Source of the DNA: Lysinibacillus sp. FSL K6-0232
GTDB taxonomy: Bacteria; Bacillota; Bacilli; Bacillales_A; Planococcaceae
Assembly (NCBI RefSeq): GCF_038008325.1
Contig: NZ_JBBOYW010000001.1
Location: forward strand, 1,912,001 to 1,976,000
Direction: 5' to 3'
DNA: 64,000 bases
Of the stretch, positions 26,500 to 35,413 are shown piece after piece. The notes beneath the pieces are model-generated. The model worked only from the letters and a program-made list of their open reading frames with translations, had not been told where the DNA came from and did not search any database. The position numbers and the translations under genes are program-made. Position 1 is the stretch's first letter; every line of letters starts with the position of its first letter.

Positions 26500-26660
26500 G
26501 CAAGTATTATAGATTCAATTGCATGTAAAAGCTTAGAAATTCTGAGTGTTCACCTGAACGCGAGTATTGTATATCTGAGCGCGTGTAAATGCTCAAGATT
26601 CGCGTGTATTGCATGTCCAAGCGCGTGTATTCGCCTGAACGCAGGTATCGCTATACTTTA
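26500..26660. repeat. 21/18-bp repeat array, family A, inverted (8 units)
   Basis: Cores like GCGTGTATT or GCGAGTATT (complement of family A) start at 26500, 26521, 26542, 26560, 26581, 26602, 26623 and 26641. Steps are 21,21,18,21,21,21,18, the same 81-bp rhythm as the array at 10866. The last unit runs through the stop codon of the converging chemoreceptor gene (26651-26653). Confidence 0.88.
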
Positions 26661-28489
26661 AATTCGCTGACAAGGTGGCGTAGGCTATCTGCTTGCTGTG
26701 CTAGCTCTGTAGCGGCTGCATTGATTTCCTGCATGGATGCGGAGCCTTGTGTTGCCGCTGCGGCAGATGTTACGGTGTTGGCAGCAGATTGCTCGGCATA
26801 GGCATTGACATGCACAAAATCGCTTGCTACAGCATTGCTATAGACAATCGTTGTGCCAATTGTATCAACCATTTCGGCAATAATGGCGGTTGTTTCCTGT
26901 GTATGCGCTAAAATATTTGCCAGTGATTGGTTTGTTTTATTCGTCACTTCCACGCCTTGAATAACCGATGTAACCCCCTCATGATTTTGCGCGACAATGG
27001 ATGTCACCTCATCTTGAATGGATGTCACAATCGTCGTTACTTCCTTTGCTGCACTTTGCGATTGCTCAGCTAATTTACGCACTTCATCCGCCACCACCGC
27101 AAAGCCTCGTCCATGCTCACCAGCTCGTGCCGCTTCAATCGCCGCATTTAAGGCAAGTAAATTTGTTTGCTCAGCAATCGCAGTAATCGTGCCAATAATG
27201 GAGGTAATATCGGCTGATTTACGTCCTAATGCTTCGACAGTGGTTGTTGTAGAAGCCATCGTTTCCTCAATCGACTGCATAACAAGCGATGATTGCTCCA
27301 CGGAACGGCTGCCCTCATCCGCTGCCTGCTGCATTGCAAGTGAGGCACGCTGTACAGCACTTGCTTGTTCATTTAATTGATGCATGGAGTGCTCTAAATC
27401 GCTCATTTTTTGCTGGGCACTATTCATGCTGGCAATCGTCTGGTCACTGTCACTGGCAATATCGGCTGTTGCATCGGCAATAGCTTGAATGGTACGTGCA
27501 TTTTCATCAGCTAAGGACATTAGCTCCTGACTGCTGCTTGATACGTGATCAGCCAGCTCACTGACACGTCTAATTAAATTAGAAATCGACTCGATTAATG
27601 TATTAGTAGAAGCAGCAATAATCGAAAATTCATCGCGATTACGCACTTTGACACGCCTTGTTAAATCGCCGCCAGCCTGTGCAATATCAAGGATAGAATC
27701 ATTAATCTTTTGCGTATTGCGCTTAAGCGATTGAAACAGCATATAACCAAAAATAACAATCGCTAAAAAGCCAATAACAGATACAAGGAAGAATGTCACA
27801 ATGGATAGATTGACGCGCTGATTCAGCTTGTTCAATTTTGCTTTATTCGACTCATCCATTACAGCATTAATCGTTTCAATATTATCGTCAATATGATTTT
27901 TCATTGTTTCCCCAGTGGCATTCAGCATTAATTTACGTGCCTGTTCAAGCCCTAGCTCATCACGCATCGTCATTACTTTTTCTGAATAATCTAGGTAATT
28001 TCGATAATATTGTTCAATGGCTTGAATATGTGCAAGCTCTATTGGATGATTTTCAAATTGCTTTTTTAATGATGTGAGCTTTTTTTGAATCGTATCCAGC
28101 TTCATATGATAAGAAGTAAAATAATTGCCATCACCTGTAATTAAATACGTCTGCTCCAAATTTGTTAAGCGTGCAATCTCATAAGCAAGCTGATTGACCG
28201 TTAATTGCTCCTGCACATTTTTCTTTGTAAAATCCTCCATTTGCTGCTGGAGGTTTTGGATATTGACATACGATAAAACCCCCATAATACCGTTAATCAC
28301 AATAAGAAGTGCGAACATTAAAAGCACCTTGCCTCGAATCAAATGATAAAAACGTGGCTGTTTTTCTTTAATAGGAGGGGAATTAGTCCCGTTTTTCTCT
28401 TTTGTTGCTTTTTTCTTTCTTAAAAAATGAAAAGCAGAGAGAGAAGGGCGCTGTTTCGCTGTATTACGGTCTTTTTTAGTCTTATTCAT
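26651..28489 (-). CDS. Methyl-accepting chemotaxis protein with CHASE3-like sensor
   Basis: The ATG at 28489 has AGGAAGG 8 bases upstream; the GTG at 28498 overlaps that site. About 612 residues: a long basic N-terminus (to about 50), helix 1 (about 55-75), a helical CHASE3-like extracellular domain (about 80-225, [14 protein letters not shown]), helix 2 (about 230-252), HAMP, then the signalling hairpin [35 protein letters not shown]. Senses an unknown ligand for the flagellar CheA/CheW system. No CheW or CheA gene is nearby. Confidence 0.93.
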   Translation of the reverse strand: MNKTKKDRNTAKQRPSLSAFHFLRKKKATKEKNGTNSPPIKEKQPRFYHLIRGKVLLMFALLIVINGIMGVLSYVNIQNLQQQMEDFTKKNVQEQLTVNQLAYEIARLTNLEQTYLITGDGNYFTSYHMKLDTIQKKLTSLKKQFENHPIELAHIQAIEQYYRNYLDYSEKVMTMRDELGLEQARKLMLNATGETMKNHIDDNIETINAVMDESNKAKLNKLNQRVNLSIVTFFLVSVIGFLAIVIFGYMLFQSLKRNTQKINDSILDIAQAGGDLTRRVKVRNRDEFSIIAASTNTLIESISNLIRRVSELADHVSSSSQELMSLADENARTIQAIADATADIASDSDQTIASMNSAQQKMSDLEHSMHQLNEQASAVQRASLAMQQAADEGSRSVEQSSLVMQSIEETMASTTTTVEALGRKSADITSIIGTITAIAEQTNLLALNAAIEAARAGEHGRGFAVVADEVRKLAEQSQSAAKEVTTIVTSIQDEVTSIVAQNHEGVTSVIQGVEVTNKTNQSLANILAHTQETTAIIAEMVDTIGTTIVYSNAVASDFVHVNAYAEQSAANTVTSAAAATQGSASMQEINAAATELAQQADSLRHLVSEFKV

Positions 28490-28737
28490 CGCCATCACCT
28501 TCCTATTTTTTTATCATCGATTTCAATTTTAGCTTATTTTACTAGATATTTCTATTAGAATTTCTAAAAATAGAAATTTTCTGATAAAGATTGGTGCGAC
28601 AAAAGTCTGTGCTATGCAAGAAAATAGGGCTATATTCATGACTAGGTAAAAATCCTTAGCAATAGAGGCTATGACGAATGTTTATTTTTTTGGTACACTA
28701 ACGAAAAAGCAGTTGTGGTAAAAGGGGATATTGTACA

Positions 28738-28956
28738 ATGAAAAAAAGTTTTTATCTATATGTACTAGCTTTTCGTGGTGGCGATTGGTCAGACCCGAAA
28801 GTACGCTTTGCGGAAGAAATGTTTCATGAGCATAATTTTCCAAAGCAAAGCACAGACTTTAATGAGCTATCTAGCTATATCGAATCCTATGCAACAGAAA
28901 ATTTAACAACAGAAGCATTTGATGCGCTATGGGCGTTGTATGAGGAGCAGGCATAA
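28738..28956 (+). CDS. YozE-family (UPF0346) SAM-like protein
   Basis: 72 residues: [15 protein letters not shown] followed by [19 protein letters not shown] and a helical tail, matching the small YozE family common to Bacillales and Lactobacillales. AAAAGGGG ribosome site. Cytosolic, function not known. Stands alone before deoD. Confidence 0.88.
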   Translation: MKKSFYLYVLAFRGGDWSDPKVRFAEEMFHEHNFPKQSTDFNELSSYIESYATENLTTEAFDALWALYEEQA

Positions 28957-28977
28957 GAAATGAATAAATTTTCAGTT

Positions 28978-28991
28978 GCTAGACGTCTAGC
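28978..28991. promoter_or_regulatory. 14-bp perfect palindrome between yozE and deoD
   Basis: GCTAGACGTCTAGC. It has no T tail, so it is not an obvious terminator; possibly a binding site. Confidence 0.3.
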
Positions 28992-29056
28992 ATTGCGAAA
29001 ATAATCAAAAAACAGTATGATGGATATGATAACTGACAGAAAAGAGGGATTGCAGT

Positions 29057-29764
29057 ATGAGTATTCATATTAATGCAAAAAAAGGTGAAATTGCCGATAC
29101 AATTTTACTTCCAGGTGACCCATTACGTGCAAAGTATATTGCTGAAACATTTTTAGAGGATGTAACTTGCTATAACGAAGTACGTAATATGTTTGGCTAC
29201 ACAGGAACATATAAGGGCAAACGTATTTCTGTACAAGGAACAGGTATGGGTGTGCCATCGATTTCAATTTATGTAACAGAATTAATGCAAGAATATGATG
29301 TTCAAAAATTAATCCGTGTAGGTACTTGTGGTGCGATTCAAAAGGATGTAAAAGTGCGTGATGTTATTCTAGCACAGGGCGCAACATCGGATACACGTAT
29401 GAATCAAATTATTTGGGGCGGTGCTATCGACTTCGCACCAATCGCTGACTTTGATTTACTTTTAAAAGCTTACAATGCTGGTAAAGCAGCAGGGCTAAAC
29501 TTGCAGGTGGGCAATATCTTCACAGCAGATATGTTCTATTCGGACGAGCACCAAAATGAAAAATTAGCACAATATGGTGTACTTGCTGTAGAAATGGAAT
29601 CCGCAGCACTTTACACATTAGCAGCTAAATTTGGTCGCCAAGCACTATCTGTTCTAACAGTAAGTGACCACATTTTAACAGGCGAAGTAACAACTGCAGA
29701 AGAACGTCAAACAACATTCAATGACATGATCGTGGTAGCTTTAGACGCAGCGATTCAAGAATAG
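29057..29764 (+). CDS. deoD: Purine-nucleoside phosphorylase, DeoD type
   Basis: 235 residues. Phosphorolyses purine (deoxy)nucleosides to base and (deoxy)ribose-1-phosphate. N-terminal [17 protein letters not shown] phosphate-site loop, [24 protein letters not shown], and VEMESAALY at the ribose site. Hexameric low-molecular-weight type. Single gene ended by a terminator. No purine riboswitch is visible upstream. Confidence 0.97.
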   Translation: MSIHINAKKGEIADTILLPGDPLRAKYIAETFLEDVTCYNEVRNMFGYTGTYKGKRISVQGTGMGVPSISIYVTELMQEYDVQKLIRVGTCGAIQKDVKVRDVILAQGATSDTRMNQIIWGGAIDFAPIADFDLLLKAYNAGKAAGLNLQVGNIFTADMFYSDEHQNEKLAQYGVLAVEMESAALYTLAAKFGRQALSVLTVSDHILTGEVTTAEERQTTFNDMIVVALDAAIQE

Positions 29765-29802
29765 TTGATAACTCAACACATTTAAACTTAATTTTAAAAA
29801 GG

Positions 29803-29858
29803 CAACCGACTAAACGTCCCATTTTATCAAATGGCGTGAAAGTAGTCGGTTGTTTTTT
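29803..29858 (+). terminator. Terminator after deoD
   Basis: Stem CAACCGACTA / TAGTCGGTTG with a 30-base loop region, followed by six T. Confidence 0.8.
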
Positions 29859-29912
29859 GTTAATAAATAAAGAGGAGGACAGTAGTTTTATTAGGAGTGA
29901 TAAAGCTAAAAT

Positions 29913-30182
29913 TTAGCTTTTCTTTTTGATAAAAATTCCAATAAGAAGCGTCACAAGCCCAATAATAAATAGAAGAGGAAACAGCACTATCATTACGGCG
30001 ACTGCAGCAAACCCACTACCTCCCCATATCATAGCAATAATCCATGATAATAAAGGTGCTATGACTAGCATAATGGTTATTCCCCAAATGATCCATTTTG
30101 TTTTAGTTGATTTACCAATACTGAAAATAAAAGGTATAACCAATATCAAAGCTAGTAGCAAAATAATTAATCCAATCATCAA
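29913..30182 (-). CDS. Small three-helix membrane protein
   Basis: 89 residues, almost wholly hydrophobic: helices at about 3-22, 31-52 and 58-84, ending in a basic KKKS. GGAGGG precedes the start on the minus strand. No recognisable family. Convergent with deoD. Confidence 0.6.
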   Translation of the reverse strand: MMIGLIILLLALILVIPFIFSIGKSTKTKWIIWGITIMLVIAPLLSWIIAMIWGGSGFAAVAVMIVLFPLLFIIGLVTLLIGIFIKKKS

Positions 30183-30577
30183 TGGAAACCCTCCATCCTT
30201 TCAAAAGGTGCATTCAATTTAGTGTAACATATTTCAAAATGTAGGATTATTGGATGCACGTAAGTATAAACAGCTATTGACATACCTAAGCTCACCAGTA
30301 ATCTTAATTCATTGATGCTCATTGCACTTTGAGATTAAATTGGGCAATGTTTAAAGGATACAAGTGAGAAGAACATATAAAATTATTAAAAATGAACACA
30401 GCTAATATAACAAAACTGGTTTTGAGTGTTGAGTATCTTAAGCGGAAAAATAATAAAATTAATTATTTGCGATTATAAAGAATGCTAAATAAATATACCT
30501 AGTTTGGAGGAGCATCGAGTGTAGTTGTAAATAGCAATAAATGGGCTTATTTTCAATTATTGAATCATAATATTGAC
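30183..30577. other. Gene-free AT-rich stretch before the IS605 element
   Basis: About 395 bases with no convincing gene. A GGAGGAG site at 30506 precedes an open frame reading through KWAYFQLLNHNID toward the element, but that frame has no start codon. It could be the 5' remnant of the membrane-protein pseudogene found on the other side (32369-32727). Confidence 0.4.
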
Positions 30578-30658
30578 AAACCTATAAATTGTAGTCGTCT
30601 TTACAGATTTATCGAACGGGAAAGCCCATCGTCTTTAGACATGAGATGATAGTGAGGT

Positions 30659-30694
30659 CGGTCAAGGGATAGCTTTTGCTATCTCAATTGACCG
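30659..30694 (+). other. Long imperfect hairpin before tnpA
   Basis: CGGTCAA...GGATAGC pairs with GCTATC...TTGACCG around TTTT; probably structures the element's left end or tnpA leader. Confidence 0.55.
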
Positions 30695-30761
30695 AAATTT
30701 TCACTACCTATATTTTTATACATTTGTTGCAGTTTGTTTTGTTAATTGATACAATTTTGTT

Positions 30762-31160
30762 ATGGAAGAATACAGAAGAACAAATACAACCGTCTCATTG
30801 ATTAATTATCATTTTGTGTTTTGCCCTCGATACAGAAGAAAGATATTTCTTGATGACAAAATAGAACAGAGATTTAAAGAAATGGTACACGAAATATGTG
30901 AATCTTTAAAAATAAAAGTGGTAGCCTTAGAATGTGACAAAGACCATGCCCACCTATTTCTAAATGCACTACCTACATTAAGTCCTGCAAACATCATGGC
31001 AAAAATCAAAGGAGTGACATCTAAACAGTTGCGTGAAGAATTTCCTCACCTACAACACTTGCCGAGTTTATGGACACGTTCTTATTTTGTTTCCACCGCT
31101 GGAAATGTATCGAGGCAAACCATCAAACGCTATGTTGAGCAACAGAAAACAAGAGGGTGA
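30762..31160 (+). CDS. tnpA: IS200/IS605 Y1 transposase TnpA
   Basis: 132 residues of the HUH single-strand transposase family: His62-Ala-His64 in DHAHLFL (HUH motif) and the catalytic Tyr124 in TIKRYVEQQ. Cuts and joins single-stranded ends through a 5' phosphotyrosine link. Full length and apparently intact. tnpB starts 5 bases after its stop. Confidence 0.95.
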   Translation: MEEYRRTNTTVSLINYHFVFCPRYRRKIFLDDKIEQRFKEMVHEICESLKIKVVALECDKDHAHLFLNALPTLSPANIMAKIKGVTSKQLREEFPHLQHLPSLWTRSYFVSTAGNVSRQTIKRYVEQQKTRG

Positions 31161-31164
31161 AATC

Positions 31165-32241
31165 ATGTCGCAACCAATCACTGTCAAAATAAAATTGTTG
31201 CCTACAAAAGAACAGGCTTTGACTTTAACTGAAATGAGTAAAATATACATTTCAACAATCAATGACCTTGTATTTGAAATGGTAAAAGAAAAGAAAAGCA
31301 CTAAGAAAACAAGTAAAAACCTTCATGTATCTTTGCCAAGTGCAGTAAAAAACCAAGTAATTAAAGAGGCAAAAAGTGTTTTCAGGAAGGCGAAAAAAAC
31401 AAAATTCGAAACAGTTCCAGTTCTAAAGAAGCCTATGTGCATCTGGAACAATCAAAACTACTCTTTTGATTCCACTCATATCTCCTTGCCTATCATGGTT
31501 GACGGCAAAACCAAGAAAACGCCTATTCGTGCTTTATTGGTTGATAAAGGTCACCGAAATCTTGATTTGCTTAAACATAAGTTAGGCACACTGCGTATCA
31601 CAAAAAAGTCGGATAAATGGATAGCACAAATTTCTGTGACCATTCCTACTGTTCAAAAAACAGGAGTAAGAGTAATGGGTGTTGATTTAGGACTAAAAGT
31701 ACCTGCTGTTGCTGTAACAGACGATGAGAAGGTACGATTTTTTGGTAATGGCAGACAAAACAAATTCAAGAAAAGAAAATTCCGTTCAGTTCGTAAAGAA
31801 TTAGGGGAAAAGAAAAAGTTAACTGCTATTCGTAAGTTGAACAACAAGGAACAACGTTGGATGCAAGACCAGGACCATAAAGCGAGTCGTGCAATTGTTG
31901 ATTTTGCGAAAGAGAATAAAATTTCTGTCATTCGTTTAGAACAATTAGCGAATATTAGACAGACGACAAGAACCAGTCGTAAAAACGAAAAGAATTTGCA
32001 TACATGGTCATTCTATCGACTATCTCAATTTATTGAATACAAAGCAAGGTTAGAAGGAATTAAAGTTGAATACGTAAAACCTGCATATACAAGTCAAACA
32101 TGCCCTAAATGTTCAGAGAAGAACAAGGCGCAAGATAGAAAATACAAGTGTAAATGTGGATTCGAGAAGCATAGAGATATAATTGGTGCTATGAATATTC
32201 GCTATGCACCTGTGGTTGATGGTAAAAGTCAATCAGCATAG
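31165..32241 (+). CDS. tnpB: TnpB RNA-guided nuclease (IS605 OrfB)
   Basis: 358 residues from the ATG at 31165 (GAGGGTGA upstream). RuvC-type residues: Asp174 in GVDLGLK, Glu259 in IRLEQLANI and Asp338 in HRDIIGAMN. Zinc finger Cys313/Cys316 and Cys329/Cys331. All key residues are present, so a working nuclease is likely. TnpB proteins use an omega RNA made from the element's right end, whose guide is the DNA just beyond it (32369 onward here). Confidence 0.94.
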   Translation: MSQPITVKIKLLPTKEQALTLTEMSKIYISTINDLVFEMVKEKKSTKKTSKNLHVSLPSAVKNQVIKEAKSVFRKAKKTKFETVPVLKKPMCIWNNQNYSFDSTHISLPIMVDGKTKKTPIRALLVDKGHRNLDLLKHKLGTLRITKKSDKWIAQISVTIPTVQKTGVRVMGVDLGLKVPAVAVTDDEKVRFFGNGRQNKFKKRKFRSVRKELGEKKKLTAIRKLNNKEQRWMQDQDHKASRAIVDFAKENKISVIRLEQLANIRQTTRTSRKNEKNLHTWSFYRLSQFIEYKARLEGIKVEYVKPAYTSQTCPKCSEKNKAQDRKYKCKCGFEKHRDIIGAMNIRYAPVVDGKSQSA

Positions 32242-32390
32242 AGAACTAGATGTTCTGCCCTATGAGGGGTAATGAGATACCCTCATCTTGAGGACTGTTT
32301 AAAACAGAAATGGACTGCGAACGCTTAGTCACTCAAGAATCCCATTGCTTTAGCTGTGGGAGTCTCAATAGTGATTTTTCTAGTACCGCT
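32150..32390 (+). ncRNA. Predicted TnpB omega RNA (tnpB 3' end through right end) plus guide
   Basis: By family rule the scaffold overlaps the tnpB 3' end and ends at the right end near 32368; the next 16-20 bases are the guide. The segment between 32242 and 32368 can fold into several hairpins. Exact 5' end unknown. Confidence 0.5.
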
Positions 32391-32727
32391 CTTGATGGGA
32401 CTGCTACTGTTATGGATTCGGCTTATTCGCCAGCATGCTCTGACAAAGCGTACCCTCCAAATCGGCTTGGTTGTTACAATTCTTTATAGTATTGCGGCTA
32501 TTGTTTATCAAAGAATCGTCTTAGCTAATTATTGAGAGGTTATAAAAGAGGCATTGCTCCAGCAAAATGGCACTGCTGATCTGCATTATATTAACGCGAT
32601 CACAACTGGCTTAACGATTCATGTGAACAATCAATATTTTAACCTTTATACATTTTTTCTATTGATAAGTGTATCCGTTTTGCTTGCCTGTCTATGGTGT
32701 TTAATGGATAAGCAGGATGCGCTGTGA
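32369..32727 (+). pseudogene. Remnant of a membrane-protein gene next to the IS605 right end
   Basis: Directly after the element the plus strand reads IVIFLVPLLMGLLLLWIR, continues hydrophobic, meets an in-frame TGA at 32533-32535, and goes on as EVIKEALLQQNG... to a second helix (FFLLISVSVLLACLWCL) and stop near 32727. Two membrane segments and no start codon, so this is a broken gene, truncated at its 5' end and carrying a nonsense codon. Family not recognised. Confidence 0.6.
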
Positions 32728-32841
32728 AAAATAAAAAACTTTTTATGTTTTTGTGTAACCTTTTTTGTAATGAAACGACTACTCTAATAGTAGAATACAA
32801 AACACTAAAGCAAGTTAGTAGCATTCACTTTTCACAAAATG

Positions 32842-32884
32842 ACCAGGGCTCAGCAAGATTGAGTACCTGGTTGTTTTGTTTTTT
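32842..32884 (+). terminator. Terminator after the membrane-protein remnant
   Basis: ACCAGG / CCTGGT stem with inner CTCA / TGAG pairing, then a T-rich tail. Confidence 0.6.
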
Positions 32885-32912
32885 CGGGAACTGGCACATT
32901 AAAAGCTACTAA

Positions 32913-32952
32913 AACTCCGAACGATAATAAAGCTATTCCATCGTTCGGAGTT
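32913..32952. terminator. Terminator of the MATE operon
   Basis: 13-bp stem AACTCCGAACGAT / ATCGTTCGGAGTT. Confidence 0.85.
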
Positions 32953-32956
32953 GTTG

Positions 32957-34333
32957 TTATTTTAACATCGCCTGTAATGTTCGTTTTTGCCAGCCTAGCT
33001 TAAAGTACGCATACTGCATAATAAAGTGGACGCAGAAGGTAATCGGGTAGGCTAACCAGACACCGTTTAGAGCAAGTGCTGTGTGGTGGGATAGGAAGTA
33101 GGCGAGTGGTACTTGCACAACCCAAATGGTGATAATTAAAAAGACAGTCGGCCAAAGCACAACACCTGTTGCGCGCATTGTTGCTGATACGGTTTGCGTA
33201 TGCCCAAAAATTAAATAGCTCCAAAAGGCGATATATAAATAATTTTTAGCAATATGCAAGGTTTCCTGTGTATCAATAAATAACGCAAGAATTGGCTCTG
33301 CAAATAAATACATGACTAAAATAATTGCGCCACCTAAAAGGTAATTAATTTGTACCCCCATTAGACGGATTTTTTTAATCATTTCGGTCGAGTTTGCGCC
33401 TAATGCCTGTGCAACAAAGACAGAGGTAGCAATAGCAATACTCATAGCTGGCACTTGGGCATAGCTTGCCACCTGATTGACAACACCATAGGCAGCCGTC
33501 GCATTTGAGCCATGCAGATTGACAAAGCCAATCACAGCAATTTCTGCAACAGAGATGGCGACCATACTAATGCTTGAAGGGATGGCGAGCTTTAGTAGGG
33601 ACGTTAAAATATCCTTTTTCAGCTTAAAGTGCTGTAAAATAGTTTTGTCTAAACGTAGTAAATGCTTTGTTTTATGCAGGTAAACAAATAATACGAGCAT
33701 CGTCACAAGGTTTGATAAGACAGATGCATAGGCAGCGCCATTTAAGCCAAACGCAGGCAGCCCAAACCAGCCAAATACTAATGGCGGCAGAAAGGCGATA
33801 TTTAAAATAACACTAACGACTAAAAATAAAAAAGGTGTTTTGGAATCGCCCACGCCACGCATAAATGTTGTATAGACCAAGTACCAAAACATAATTGGCA
33901 GCGTGAAAAATAAAATTTGTGCATAGCTAATACTCATCTCTAAAATATTAGCGGGTGTTTGCATAAAGCGTAAAATCCATTCAATAAAAAAGCCGCCAAA
34001 AATCGCAACGGCAATGGATAAAATGGTTGTAAAGGCAAGCGTTACCCCAACAACCTCCTTCATTTTCTCATGGTTGCCAGCACCAAATGTTTGCCCAACT
34101 AAAATCGAGCTACCTGAGCCAATGCCAATCGCAAAAGCCATTAAAAAGAAGAAAAATGGAAAGAATGCCGAGATAGCAGCGAGTGCATCGACACCTAAAT
34201 TGCGTCCCACGATAAACATCGCAAATACTTGCCCAACGGATTGCAGGACATTAGCGAGCATCACGGGAATTAAAAAATTAAAAAAAGCCTTTCGTAGTTG
34301 TTTGTCATCCTGTAGTAAATGTTCATTCATCAT
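32957..34333 (-). CDS. MATE-family multidrug/cation exporter
   Basis: 458 residues with twelve membrane helices in two homologous halves. N-terminal AFFNFLIPVMLANVLQSVGQVF and VDALAAISAFFPFFFF are typical of the MepA/NorM-like MATE group, which expels drugs in exchange for Na+ or H+. It follows the DUF6530-type gene by 16 bases as the second gene of an operon. An operator-like palindrome upstream suggests repressor control. Confidence 0.93.
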   Translation of the reverse strand: MMNEHLLQDDKQLRKAFFNFLIPVMLANVLQSVGQVFAMFIVGRNLGVDALAAISAFFPFFFFLMAFAIGIGSGSSILVGQTFGAGNHEKMKEVVGVTLAFTTILSIAVAIFGGFFIEWILRFMQTPANILEMSISYAQILFFTLPIMFWYLVYTTFMRGVGDSKTPFLFLVVSVILNIAFLPPLVFGWFGLPAFGLNGAAYASVLSNLVTMLVLFVYLHKTKHLLRLDKTILQHFKLKKDILTSLLKLAIPSSISMVAISVAEIAVIGFVNLHGSNATAAYGVVNQVASYAQVPAMSIAIATSVFVAQALGANSTEMIKKIRLMGVQINYLLGGAIILVMYLFAEPILALFIDTQETLHIAKNYLYIAFWSYLIFGHTQTVSATMRATGVVLWPTVFLIITIWVVQVPLAYFLSHHTALALNGVWLAYPITFCVHFIMQYAYFKLGWQKRTLQAMLK

Positions 34334-34349
34334 TTGATCCTCTTGAGTA

Positions 34350-34829
34350 TTAATAACCCATTTCTTTTAAAATTCGTGATAATGTACGCAGGCGTTCGCC
34401 AATTAATTCACCATCATTGTTTAATGCCTGCTGAAAAAGCTGAATATCCTCTTTAATTTGCTCATTGTCTGTGCAAACCTCTACAGTCATGGCATCTCCC
34501 TGCAAGCCGACACGCTTAATAAGCGGATTTTCCTCGTCATATAAATGCTCGTGACGGTACGCCTCCTTGAAATAAAGCTCTGTTTCACATACTAAAATAG
34601 CGAGGTCAAGCACACGGTGAAGGGGTAGCTCCTCTGATTGACGCGACCATTTGCCACCAGTATGTCGCCAAACCTTTGCCGAAATATCAACCTTTCCGCG
34701 ATCATTCCATTGTGCTAAGCCAAGTGATAGCCCCTGTGCATCTGTTTCGTATGCTGTGCGTCCATCGATATTGGCATAGTTTTCTGCCACAATGACAGGC
34801 TTATGCTTTAAATGTGTTGGTATTTTCAT
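34350..34829 (-). CDS. Conserved hypothetical protein, DUF6530-like
   Basis: The ATG at 34829 follows AAGGAGTG. 159 residues, cytosolic; opens MKIPTHLKHKPVIVAENYANIDGR and has a conserved-looking WRHTGGKWSRQSEELPLHRVLDL core. I assign it to DUF6530 by recollection of that pattern only. Co-transcribed with the MATE exporter. Confidence 0.65.
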   Translation of the reverse strand: MKIPTHLKHKPVIVAENYANIDGRTAYETDAQGLSLGLAQWNDRGKVDISAKVWRHTGGKWSRQSEELPLHRVLDLAILVCETELYFKEAYRHEHLYDEENPLIKRVGLQGDAMTVEVCTDNEQIKEDIQLFQQALNNDGELIGERLRTLSRILKEMGY

Positions 34830-34845
34830 TGTTAACACTCCTTCC

Positions 34846-34866
34846 AATTTAGTAATTTACTAAATT
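34846..34866. promoter_or_regulatory. 21-bp odd palindrome upstream of the MATE operon
   Basis: Symmetric around one base, with half TTTAGTAA; a further TTTAGTAAATTTA-like half follows at 34872-34884. Looks like an operator for a MarR- or TetR-type repressor not coded here. Confidence 0.5.
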
Positions 34867-34884
34867 ACTGCTTTAGTAAATTTA

Positions 34885-35413
34885 ACATTGCATCTATGAG
34901 AAGTCAATCCTTATGCTAAAAATTGTATTTTTTCTCAAATAGGGGGCTCTATGGCTCAGTGAAAGCTTTGGAAATGTAGATATTGGAGAGAATATGAGGA
35001 TTACACCTATTGAAGTGAGAAGTTTATGATGGTCTGTTCATAAAAGTATTGTTGAGAAATAGTAGAGATGAGGCTGATAATGTATGAGTATATCTGGACG
35101 GGCATAGACAAATGCTAACCCTTTTAATGGTTAAACATGTAGTAATAATATTTCTTTATTTACATAATTTCCAGTATAGAGTAGAATAGTGCTGGCAATC
35201 ATACAATATATTCATTTTCTATTTTTGAAATATATTAAGTGAATATACCTAATTTTATAGAAAGGTGATTAAACATTTATGATTATAGTGTGTATACATC
35301 GGATTTTTGTAATCGATACATAATAATATGATTGGATAAGTATCGAAAAAATAATATATAAGACATCTTAGATATACATAATGGTAATAATTGTTTTGAA
35401 AGATGGAGGTTAT
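34885..35413. other. Intergenic stretch before the second chemoreceptor
   Basis: About 530 bases, very AT-rich after 35140. A 28-codon open frame without start (34946-35029, ESFGNVDIGENMRITPIEV) may be a gene remnant. TCGATAC / GTATCGA inverted repeat at about 35313-35347. No complete gene seen. Confidence 0.4.

Larger units (their letters stand above)
30578..32368 (+). mobile_element. IS200/IS605-family element (TnpA + TnpB)
   Basis: Left-end hairpin region 30627-30694, tnpA, tnpB, and a right end with TCCCA / TGGGA hairpin (about 32340-32362) closing in TCTCAA, typical of this family. No inverted repeats or target duplication, as expected. The right end is near 32367-32368. The left end is less sure: TTGAC at 30573-30577 or TTTAC at 30599-30603 could be the insertion tetramer/pentamer. 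Confidence 0.85.

Noticed and set aside
32724..32912. 62-codon plus-strand gene
   Set aside because: Runs through a terminator hairpin, has no ribosome site and no protein-like pattern.
34946..35029. C-terminal fragment of an unknown gene
   Set aside because: Only 28 codons with no start and no recognisable family; noted as a possible remnant only.
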